The notes under the pieces: model-generated
The model's input: the letters and a program-made list of their open reading frames with translations, nothing else
The model's database searches: none
Told to the model about the DNA's origin: nothing
From: an uncultured Allobosea sp.
GTDB taxonomy: Bacteria; Pseudomonadota; Alphaproteobacteria; Rhizobiales; Beijerinckiaceae
Assembly: GCF_945957345.1 (NCBI RefSeq)
Contig: NZ_CAMFKW010000031.1
Span: 1 to 64,000 of the forward strand
DNA: 64,000 nucleotides
Reading direction: 5' to 3'
Translations under genes and position numbers: made by a program
Shown here: positions 1 to 7,995 of the stretch, in pieces
Layout: each line of letters opens with the position of its first letter
Position numbering within the stretch: the stretch's first letter is position 1

Positions 1-1245
1 GCGCCGGCACAAACGCAGGCGCTCCACTGGATGGTTTTCTCACCGCCGTGCACAGAGATTGATGGGAAGCCAAGAGCTTACATTATTGACGCGCTTCGAC
101 ACCCGGCAGAAGTGAAGCTTTTAAGAAAATTATATCAAGATGCTTTCTTTTTGGTGGGTGTCGTTTGCGATCCAGATGTAAGGGAAGCTAGGTTAATCAA
201 CGAGCTTTACGAATTTTCGGAAAGAGGTCAGACAGCCACAAAAGACGCTGTAGTCTCTTTCATGGAGAGGGACGCTGATGCACCCGAGAAACACGGGCAG
301 CACGTTCTTGACACATTTCATGAGGCTGATTTTTTCGTAGATAATTCTGAGAACTCTTCTGGAGGAGCTCAGAATACACATATGAACGAATCTTTGAGGA
401 GGTTTGTGGATTTAATTATATCTGATCGTGTTATTCGTCCCAGCGTTTCTGAGACTGCAATGTATCACGCACATGCGGCAAAACTTCAGAGCGCCTGTCT
501 TTCTCGTCAAGTCGGCGCTGCACTTATTGACGATGGTGGCAATATTATCGCCGCCGGAACAAATGAGGTCCCTAAAGCTGGGGGTGGGGTCTATGGCGAA
601 GTTGACGATCTGTCCGGCGATGATGAGCGGTGTGTGTTTAGGGCAAGCAAATATTGCAGTAACAATAGAGAGCAAAATGATATTATAACCGATCTTTTTG
701 ATAAGTTTCCATCCATGCTGGATGGGAAGACGAGGGAAGACGCATTCGCTGCGGTTCGAAGCACTAAAATCGGTGGTCTCATCGAGTTTAGTCGAGCGGT
801 TCACGCTGAGATGGATGCTATTATATCTGCTGGGCGTATTGGGGTTTCGACTGTAGGTTCTCGGCTCTATGTTAGTACGTTTCCGTGCCATTATTGTGCG
901 CGACACATAGTAACGGCTGGTGTTTTTGAGGTTCATTATATCGAGCCATATCCTAAAAGCCGCGCGTTGGCCCTTCATTCAGATTCCATAACTGTTGATC
1001 GTAAGGAGTATGAGGATATAAATCAGAAGTCTAACGAGAAAAAAATTGGAAAAAGGAAGGTTTTATTTACTCCATTTGTTGGAGTTTCGCCCCGAATGTA
1101 TGCGGTAATGTTTCTGAAGGATCGCGATTATAAAAATAAACTTACGGGAGAATATTTCCTTGGCAAGCCGGACTGGGGTGGTCAGGCCGAGGTTTTTCAG
1201 GTACACTACTCAGAGTTGGAAGAACAATTGGCGGCGGTCGAGTAA
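1..1245 (+). CDS. Anti-phage dCTP/dCMP deaminase (AvcD/DCD-type), 5'-truncated by window edge
   Basis: Frame stays open from base 1 (APTQALHW then MVFSPP...). Zinc deaminase motifs HAEMDAI and PCHYCARHIV; CLSRQVGAAL and GTNEVPKAGGGVY; upstream YIIDALRHPAEVKLLRKLYQDAFFLVGV typical of the region after a P-loop domain in this family. Confidence 0.85.
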   Translation, partial: APAQTQALHWMVFSPPCTEIDGKPRAYIIDALRHPAEVKLLRKLYQDAFFLVGVVCDPDVREARLINELYEFSERGQTATKDAVVSFMERDADAPEKHGQHVLDTFHEADFFVDNSENSSGGAQNTHMNESLRRFVDLIISDRVIRPSVSETAMYHAHAAKLQSACLSRQVGAALIDDGGNIIAAGTNEVPKAGGGVYGEVDDLSGDDERCVFRASKYCSNNREQNDIITDLFDKFPSMLDGKTREDAFAAVRSTKIGGLIEFSRAVHAEMDAIISAGRIGVSTVGSRLYVSTFPCHYCARHIVTAGVFEVHYIEPYPKSRALALHSDSITVDRKEYEDINQKSNEKKIGKRKVLFTPFVGVSPRMYAVMFLKDRDYKNKLTGEYFLGKPDWGGQAEVFQVHYSELEEQLAAVE

Positions 1246-1757
1246 TGGGGCGAGAATCTATTGGTATAGTAGATTTTTCTACTACATTTAACGACCGAGA
1301 TCTTGATTCTGCTGAAGCTTTGCCTCAGCAGCTTTCGTTGTTCGACTGCTTTCCGCAGAAGGTTGTGACTTTTATGTCGATGCATGAAATGCATGGATCG
1401 ACTTTTTTTCGTGTTCTCGACCAGGCTGATCGACCAATTATTATCGATATTCGTGGTTATCCTTTTTTTGATATGGGCGGTGTGAGGCGAGATATAGTAT
1501 CGTCTTATTTTGCCAGAAATAATTATCCGTATAAACATGCTCCGATTAGCATGATTAGAGGAAATGATAGTAGGGATAGGTGGAATATGAGAAGTAAGGT
1601 TGTAGATATATTTAAGGATATGGATAGATTTTTTGATATCGAAAGTAAATTTGCTTTGATGCTGGTTGATAATTTTGAAGATGCGCTCATGATGATCAGT
1701 TATGCAAAAAGTATAGACTCAATTTCTAGGGATTATCGATTTTCTGTTGTGCGTTAA
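1245..1757 (+). CDS. Small protein of unknown function, weakly DUF488-like, translationally coupled to the deaminase
   Basis: 170 aa ORF, AT-rich like the deaminase; TAATG stop/start overlap at 1243-1247. The segment RPIIIDIRGYPFF...YPYKHAPI resembles the DUF488 core (lvDvR..P...Y.h.p). Confidence 0.6.
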   Translation: MGRESIGIVDFSTTFNDRDLDSAEALPQQLSLFDCFPQKVVTFMSMHEMHGSTFFRVLDQADRPIIIDIRGYPFFDMGGVRRDIVSSYFARNNYPYKHAPISMIRGNDSRDRWNMRSKVVDIFKDMDRFFDIESKFALMLVDNFEDALMMISYAKSIDSISRDYRFSVVR

Positions 1758-1896
1758 TTTCTCTGATCTAGAGAAGGGTAAGGATTTCCACGACCGCCCC
1801 TTCCGCTCTAGCTTACGCCTTGCGCGATTTCGATCGCTTCCTGCTCGATGCGCGGTGAAGATCGGAGCGGTTCGGGAGCCTTTGGCTGGTCTGCCC

Positions 1897-2394
1897 TCAA
1901 CCCCCGTCGAAAGCCGCGTGGTAGCGCACCGTGCCGGCCGGTAGCGCTGCGCCGAAACCGAGGCGCATGAAGTACTCCTGCGGCACGCCCTCCAGCACCA
2001 GCGCGGGATCGTTGGCGAAGCCGAAGCGGCCGTAATAGGCGGGGTTGCCGAGCAGGACGCAGCCGGCGGCGCCCATTTCGCGCAGGCGCCGCAGGCCCTC
2101 GCGGATCAGGCCCGAGCCGATGCCGCCGCGCTGCCGGCCCGGCTTCACCGAGACCGGCCCGAGCCCGAACCAATCGCATTCCGCCCCGTCGATCGTCACC
2201 GGCGAGAAGGCGACATGGCCGACGATCTCTCCATCTTCGACGGCGACGAGCGAGAGCGTCAGTGCTCCGGCCGCGCGCAGGCCGTCGACGATCGCCGCTT
2301 CGGTACCGCTGCTATGCGGCGCCGTCGCGAAAGCCTCCGTGGTCAAGGCGCGGATTGCATCGGTATCGGCGGGCTGTTCGGGTCGGATCGACAT
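1897..2394 (-). CDS. GNAT family N-acetyltransferase
   Basis: MSIRPEQPADTDAIRALTTEAF...LGPVSVKPGRQRGGIGSGLIREGL..GNPAYYGRFGF. Start chosen at 2394 with an RBS-like purine stretch; the upstream ORF extension is repeat DNA. Confidence 0.85.
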   Translation of the reverse strand: MSIRPEQPADTDAIRALTTEAFATAPHSSGTEAAIVDGLRAAGALTLSLVAVEDGEIVGHVAFSPVTIDGAECDWFGLGPVSVKPGRQRGGIGSGLIREGLRRLREMGAAGCVLLGNPAYYGRFGFANDPALVLEGVPQEYFMRLGFGAALPAGTVRYHAAFDGG

Positions 2395-2457
2395 GCTGTC
2401 TCCTCTGGCGACGTTATGCCATGCCGATGTCCCGGCGGGGAGCTGCATGGGATCTGC

Positions 2458-2550
2458 CGTCATGCTCGGGCTTGTCCCGAGCATCCACGTCTGGATACGC
2501 CTTGGATGCGCGAAGACGTGGATGGTCGCCACAAGGGCGACCATGACGGG
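2458..2550. repeat. Palindromic repeat family A, copy 1
   Basis: GCTCGGG-cttgt-CCCGAGC ... GGTCGCC-acaag-GGCGACC nested in a larger inverted repeat with CACGTC/GACGTG. Confidence 0.85.
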
Positions 2551-3076
2551 CAGCGCTCCCTCAGCGAAAACTTATCCCCGCCTCTTCAACCACGCCTATC
2601 CTGGGCTCACCTCACCCCGAGGGGCGGCCATCCGGAGGCATGCTGCATGGCGGGGTGGGGGCGGCGCCCTGCGGCCGGGTTTGCACCCCGGACTCGGGAG
2701 GCTGCGGGAACCGCCCTGGGGGTACTATGGCCCCTGCGCGAGGAGCCTCGCTAGGAGAGGCGGCGCGGCGGTGGCAAGGCGGCAGGCTCGCGACGACCCG
2801 TTGAGGGAAGCTGGCGCGTCCTGTCCGTCCGCGATCGACGCTCCGCCCAACGGAAGCGCGGCCCGCAGCTTTCAAGAACGCCGACAAGCGGAGCGCCACG
2901 GGGCGTGCGGATGGTGGCTCAATCCATCCGCGCCGCATCCTGGCTCAACGGAAGCGGCCGATACCCCGCGCCTCGCGGCGCTCCGCTGCCCCTCGTCATC
3001 CACCAACGCCCGCGCGCGAGCCGGGCGGTCGAACACCCATGAGCTTTCACGCAGGCGCGCGATGCAGGAGCGGATC

Positions 3077-3409
3077 ATGGCGAGGCTGAACTGGCAGACG
3101 CCGGAGCAGGCGCAGTGGCAGGCGGATTACGAGGCCCGGCGGGCCCGGCAATATCGCAGCCTGGTGGACCGGCTGGAGATCTGGGCGTTCTGCCCGCGCA
3201 AGGGCTGCCAGCGGCAGAACAGCTGCGGCAACGAGCGGCCGTCGCTCTGTCTGAGCGCCTTCTTCGTGACGATGCCCGAAGATCTCAAGCAATATGTCCG
3301 GCTCGTGATCACCGCCCGGAGCGCCGGCGCGAGCCCCGCCGACGCCGATCGGATCGCCTGCGAGCGCATGATCGCTGTCGACGGCTGCACGCCCTTCGAC
3401 GGGCTCTGA
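3077..3409 (+). CDS. Hypothetical protein with Cys cluster (CPRKGCQRQNSCGNERPSLC)
   Basis: 110 aa, RBS-like GCAGGAG upstream of ATG; possible zinc-binding Cys spacing. Confidence 0.6.
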   Translation: MARLNWQTPEQAQWQADYEARRARQYRSLVDRLEIWAFCPRKGCQRQNSCGNERPSLCLSAFFVTMPEDLKQYVRLVITARSAGASPADADRIACERMIAVDGCTPFDGL

Positions 3410-3442
3410 TACGCGGGCGCTGAGAGTGTTCTGGAAACCTCC

Positions 3443-3568
3443 ACAGCCCTCATCCTGAGGAGCCATTTCGTCAGAAATGGCGTCTCGAAGGAGGTTCCAG
3501 GAGGCTCGGATGCCCACTGGAATATCCTTCGAGACGCCGCTATCGCGGCTCCTCAGGATGAGGGCTGT
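3443..3568. repeat. Palindromic repeat family B, copy 1 (intergenic)
   Basis: ACAGCCCTCATCCTGAGGAGCC ... GGCTCCTCAGGATGAGGGCTGT long inverted repeat with internal GGCGTCTCGAAGG/CCTTCGAGACGCC. Confidence 0.9.
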
Positions 3569-3584
3569 GTTTCCACGCGGTCGC

Positions 3585-4034
3585 TCAGGCCGCGACGGCG
3601 AGCTGCGTGTCGAGCTTGCGGATGGCGGTGCTGAGCTCGGGCTCGTCGACGAGATCGGCGGCATCGGCGAGCTTGAACCAGTGCAGGTCGCGCTGGTGCT
3701 GCTCGGCCCAGCTGTCGAGCTGCCTCTCGACCTCGAGCAGGTAGAGCTTCACCTCGCAGAGCGCGAAATGGTCGCTCATCCGCTTCCAGTAGGTGTAGCG
3801 CCCGGCCGGCTTCTCGCTGACGCGGCCGACGACGCCGGCCTCCTCATAGGCCTCGCGCGCGGCGGCGTCGCGGTCCTTGACGCCCTTCATCGGCCAGCCC
3901 TTGGGCACGATCCAGCGGCGCGTGGTGCGCGAGGTCACGAGCAGGATCTCGGTCGAGCCGTCGGCGGCCTGGCGGATCGGCATGGCGGCGATCTGCGACC
4001 GCTTCTCCCCCGGTTTCCGCTTGGCCTTCTTCAT
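3585..4034 (-). CDS. NUDIX hydrolase
   Basis: GWPMKGVKDRDAAAREAYEEAGV NUDIX box; start chosen at MKKAKRK. Confidence 0.85.
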   Translation of the reverse strand: MKKAKRKPGEKRSQIAAMPIRQAADGSTEILLVTSRTTRRWIVPKGWPMKGVKDRDAAAREAYEEAGVVGRVSEKPAGRYTYWKRMSDHFALCEVKLYLLEVERQLDSWAEQHQRDLHWFKLADAADLVDEPELSTAIRKLDTQLAVAA

Positions 4035-4154
4035 CGCCGCTGAACGCTCCTGTTCCCCTGCACATTCGTCCGGACTCGAATCACAGATGTTCGCCGGAGC
4101 GAATAAATATTGCATCGATTTGCCGAAATGGAAGAGGCGTTCCGCGGAATCGCA

Positions 4155-5366
4155 TCAGGTCTTCGTTTCGCGCATGCCTTGGTTGTGGACATCTTCCGGT
4201 TGCGCGAGCCGCAGCAGCAGCCAGCCACCGATGCCGGAGAGCAATGAGCCGGCGAGCACGCCGATCTTGGTCTGGTCCTGCAGCGCCTCCGAGGCGGGGA
4301 AGGCGAGCAGCCCGATGAACAGGCTCATGGTGAAGCCGATGCCGCAGAGCAGGGCGATGCCGTAGAACTGCGTCCAGGAGGCTTTCGCAGGGAGGTCGGC
4401 GAGCCCGGCGCGGATCGCGAGCCAGCCGAAGCCGAAGACGCCGATCTGCTTGCCGAGGAACAGCCCGAGCATGATGCCGAGCGGCACGGACTGGCCGAGC
4501 GTCGCGAGGCCTAGCCCGGCGAAGGAGACGCCGGCATTGGCGAAGCCGAAGATCGGGATGATCAGGAAGGCGACATAGGGGTGCAGGCCGTGCTCCAGCC
4601 GGTGCAGCGGCGAGGAAGCGCTGTCGGGCTTGGCGGGCGAGGGCGTGAGCGGGATTGTCAGTGCCAGAGCGACGCCGGCCAAGGTGGCATGCACGCCGGA
4701 TTTCAGCGTGAAGTACCAGAGCGCCGCGCCCAGCAGCAGATAGGGCGCAAGCCTGGCCACGCCGAGCCGATTGAGTGCGACGAGCGCGGCGAGCGTCGCG
4801 GCGGCAAGGCCGAGACACAGGCCGGAAAGCTCGGCGGTGTAGAAGATCGCGATGATGATCACCGCGCCGAGATCGTCGAGGATGGCCAGCGCCGTGAGGA
4901 AGATCTTGAGCGAGGCCGGCACGCGCGAACCCAGCAGCGAGAGCACGCCGAGCGCGAAGGCGATGTCGGTGGCGGCGGGGATCGCCCAGCCGCGCAAGGT
5001 CTCCGGCGAGCCGAGATTGAAGCCGACATAGACCAGCGCCGGCGCGATCATGCCGCCGAGCGCAGCGAAACCGGGCAGCACGCGGCGGCTCCAGCTCGAG
5101 AGCTGGCCGTCGAGCATCTCGCGCTTGATCTCGAGGCCGACGAGCAGGAAGAACACCGCCATCAGCGCGTCGTTGATCCAGTGCAGGACCGAAAGCCCGA
5201 GCACATAGCTCTTGAGAAGGCCGAAATAGAGCGGTGCCGCCGGCGAGTTGGCGACGAGGAGGGCGAGCGCCGCGACGACCATCAGGACGATGCCGCCCGC
5301 CGCTTCGCCGTGCAGGAAGTCCCGCAAGGCGGAAAGGGGTTTCGTCCGGGTCGCGGGCGCGGCCAT
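4155..5366 (-). CDS. nhaA: Na+/H+ antiporter NhaA
   Basis: [56 protein letters not shown]. Confidence 0.95.
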   Translation of the reverse strand: MAAPATRTKPLSALRDFLHGEAAGGIVLMVVAALALLVANSPAAPLYFGLLKSYVLGLSVLHWINDALMAVFFLLVGLEIKREMLDGQLSSWSRRVLPGFAALGGMIAPALVYVGFNLGSPETLRGWAIPAATDIAFALGVLSLLGSRVPASLKIFLTALAILDDLGAVIIIAIFYTAELSGLCLGLAAATLAALVALNRLGVARLAPYLLLGAALWYFTLKSGVHATLAGVALALTIPLTPSPAKPDSASSPLHRLEHGLHPYVAFLIIPIFGFANAGVSFAGLGLATLGQSVPLGIMLGLFLGKQIGVFGFGWLAIRAGLADLPAKASWTQFYGIALLCGIGFTMSLFIGLLAFPASEALQDQTKIGVLAGSLLSGIGGWLLLRLAQPEDVHNQGMRETKT

Positions 5367-5449
5367 CAAGCTCTCCTTCGTCGATCAGACGCAAAGAGAT
5401 ACGACAGGCCGCCGCCGAGGACCAAGTTTGCCGGTGACGCAGCCCGGAT

Positions 5450-5836
5450 TCAGAGCTTCTTGCCGTCCTTGTCGAACTGCTTGAGGAAGGCGGTCAGGTC
5501 CTTGATCTCCTTCTCGCCCTTGATACCGGCGAAGATCATCTTGGTGCCCGGGATCTTGGCCTTGGGGTCCTTGATGTACTCGGCGAAGGTCGCCTCGTCC
5601 CAGGTCAGGCCGGAGCCCTTGTTGGCGGCCGAGTAGCTATAGCCCTCGACGGCGCCGGAATGCCGGCCGATCAAGCCGTTGAGCTCGGGCCCGACGAGAT
5701 TGCGCGCGCCCTCGCCGATCTGGTGGCAGGCACGGCATTTGGCGAAGGAGCGCTCGCCCGCGGCGGCGTCCTGCGCCGCGGCCGGCTGCGCGAGGAGGGG
5801 AAGGAGGAGGACAAGGCCGGAGAGAATGGCTCGCAT
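5450..5836 (-). CDS. Cytochrome c (class I, c2/c550-like)
   Basis: Signal peptide, CRACH haem motif, PGTKMIFAGIK distal Met motif. Confidence 0.9.
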   Translation of the reverse strand: MRAILSGLVLLLPLLAQPAAAQDAAAGERSFAKCRACHQIGEGARNLVGPELNGLIGRHSGAVEGYSYSAANKGSGLTWDEATFAEYIKDPKAKIPGTKMIFAGIKGEKEIKDLTAFLKQFDKDGKKL

Positions 5837-5926
5837 GATCACGTCTTTCGACTTGGAGGCATTCTCAGCTTAGCGTCGAGTCGCATGGCGATGGCATGAG
5901 CCATTTCGCCGCGCCGGCGAGCTCTT

Positions 5927-6742
5927 TCAGAGTTCGCCGATCCATTCCGCCACGGTCGCGGTGAAGGCGTCCGGCCGCGAGATCGGGAAGAGATGTCCGC
6001 CGGTTTCCATGATCGCGCGGCGGCAGCCGGGCAGGGCGGCGGCGAGCGCCTCCTGGTGGTAGACGGGTACGACCATGTCGTCGCGCGTACCGAGGATCAG
6101 CACCGGCATCATCAGCGAGTCGATATCGGCCGTGCCATCGAAGGCGAGCAGGGCGTCGAGGCGCTCGCGGGCGATCGTCCGGGCATGCTCGCTCACCGGC
6201 GCGGCCTCGATCGCGGCGTCGTAGATGTGCCAGTTGGCTTCGATCCAGCGCGGCTGGTAGCCGCTGAGCACCGAGGTCGCGGCATAGGCATGGGGGTCGC
6301 AGCCGAGGATGGCGCGCCGCGCACCGAAGACGGCGTTGAGATAGCGGCCGGATTTCAGCCAACTCGCGCTCAGGATCAGGCCGTCGAGCCGGCCGGGCGC
6401 GAGTTTGGCGATCGCCTGCGCGATACAGCCGCCGGTCGAGTGGCCGAGCACGACAGCCCGTGAGACGCCGGCCGCGTCGAGCACCGCGAGGCTGTCCTGC
6501 GCCAGCGTTTCGATGGTGCAGGGCGCTTCGCCGCGCGTGCTGGCGCCGATGCCGCGCTGGTCGAAGCGGATGACCTCGAAGGAGCGCGAGAGCGTCGCGG
6601 CGATGTCGCTCCAGAAGGCGGCGCTGCCGCTCAGCCCGCTGACGAGCAGCAGCGGCTGGCCGTGCCCTTCCTTGAAGGCGTGCAGCGTGGCGCCGTCCGG
6701 CGTCTCGATCTTGAAATCGACGATGTCAGTAGTAGCCGTCAT
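5927..6742 (-). CDS. Alpha/beta fold hydrolase
   Basis: GHSTGG nucleophile elbow, FDQRGIGAS, GGHLFPISRPDAF. Confidence 0.85.
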   Translation of the reverse strand: MTATTDIVDFKIETPDGATLHAFKEGHGQPLLLVSGLSGSAAFWSDIAATLSRSFEVIRFDQRGIGASTRGEAPCTIETLAQDSLAVLDAAGVSRAVVLGHSTGGCIAQAIAKLAPGRLDGLILSASWLKSGRYLNAVFGARRAILGCDPHAYAATSVLSGYQPRWIEANWHIYDAAIEAAPVSEHARTIARERLDALLAFDGTADIDSLMMPVLILGTRDDMVVPVYHQEALAAALPGCRRAIMETGGHLFPISRPDAFTATVAEWIGEL

Positions 6743-7043
6743 GCATCACCTTGCGGATGGAGATGCCGAATGCCGTGCTGCCGGCGCGTGATCCCGCACA
6801 TGGCCCCATCCTCCCTTACATTGGGTCGCCCACCCGATCGTTCGGTCTTGATGTGGCCGATCTGATTGCTTCGTGGCAGGATGGCGCATCGGCACCGCCC
6901 TCGCCATGGTCTGAGCGCAGGGGGAGCAATGTTCTTGACGCAGATCAAATAGACCAAAGACTAATTGGCCTGCGTCTGGTGCATGTCTTTGCGTGCCGTT
7001 TGGCTGGCCGTCCCGCTATCGTCTTGTGCGGTCACGCAGGTTG

Positions 7044-7751
7044 TCAGGACGGGTTGAGGCCTTCGCTGAGGGCATAAGGCGCGAGCACGTCGCGGATGTC
7101 GCGTTCCACGCGCGGGGTCAGCAGCGCGCGGGTGACCACGGCCCGCAGATGGTGGTCCATGAGGTCGGCGGCGCGGGCGGCGTCGCCGGCACGCAGCGCG
7201 TCGATCAGCTGGCGATGTTCGGAGACGGCGCATTCGCTCGAATGCGGGCGTCCATAGATCGCCAGGATCAGCGAGCAGCGCGAGGAAGCCTCCTGCACAT
7301 AGCGCAGCAGCAGCGCATTGCCGGTCATCTTGGCGAGCTTGATGTGGAATTCGCCGGACAGGCGGATCGATTCCGGCCCGTCCTGCTCATGCGCCTTCTC
7401 CTCCTGGCGGACATGGGCTTCCAGCTCCGTGAGCTGGGCGGAGGTGATGCGCCCGGCCAGGCTTTCGGCGACGAGCCGCTCGAGGCCGCGTCGGACCTCG
7501 AACACGTCGCGCGCCTCTTCCAGTGTCGGATAGGCCACCGAAGCACCGCGATTGGGCTTGAGCTCGACGAGGCCCTCGACGGCCAGTCGTCCGAAGGCTT
7601 CGCGGACCAGGGTGCGACTGACGCCGAGTTGTTCGCCGATCGAATCCTCGGGCAGCTTCATGCCCGGCTTCAGGGCCTGTTCGATGATGGCGCGTCGCAG
7701 CGCCCGATAGACGGATTCGGCGCGCAGAACCGGGGCTCGCTTCTCACCCAT
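7044..7751 (-). CDS. GntR family transcriptional regulator (FCD subfamily)
   Basis: N-terminal wHTH (GMKLPEDSIGEQLGVSRTLVREAFGRL) and FCD-type C-terminal region (EFHIKLAKMTGN); RBS before the ATG at 7751. Confidence 0.85.
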   Translation of the reverse strand: MGEKRAPVLRAESVYRALRRAIIEQALKPGMKLPEDSIGEQLGVSRTLVREAFGRLAVEGLVELKPNRGASVAYPTLEEARDVFEVRRGLERLVAESLAGRITSAQLTELEAHVRQEEKAHEQDGPESIRLSGEFHIKLAKMTGNALLLRYVQEASSRCSLILAIYGRPHSSECAVSEHRQLIDALRAGDAARAADLMDHHLRAVVTRALLTPRVERDIRDVLAPYALSEGLNPS

Positions 7752-7838
7752 CGTGGCTTTCCCTCGTGCAGGGACGGTGTTGTCCGGAGGTGTCAATGTC
7801 ACGATAGCGGTCTCCGCGCCAGTTTCCCCTTGTGTTCA

Positions 7839-7896
7839 ATAATCGCATACAATACGATTGTTATATCGTATGCAAGTATGCCTTATAATCGCACAC
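7839..7896. promoter_or_regulatory. Putative GntR operator cluster in the divergent GntR/ABC transporter intergenic region
   Basis: ATACGAT-tgttat-ATCGTAT inverted repeat (7852-7871), flanking ATAATCGCAtAC / ATAATCGCAcAC direct repeats and GCATAC/GTATGC copies. Confidence 0.5.
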
Positions 7897-7995
7897 GAAA
7901 GTGGCGCGCAAAGCGCCAGGTGCATAACGGGACGGCAAAAAGCGATCGAGACTCGGCGAGGCCCGCAGGCGCGCCAGCGAAAAGGGGAGAAGTCG

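Noticed and set aside
412-978. 188 aa minus-strand ORF inside the deaminase gene
   Set aside because: No motifs, and the opposite frame contains the conserved deaminase catalytic residues.
2458-2550. CRISPR-like or attachment-site interpretation of the dispersed palindromes
   Set aside because: Copies are dispersed singly across the window, are self-palindromic over about 90 bp, and have no regular spacers.
2045-3409. 454 aa plus-strand ORF
   Set aside because: Its first two thirds run antisense to the GNAT gene, through repeat A and low-complexity GC-rich DNA; only the 3077-3409 part looks coding.
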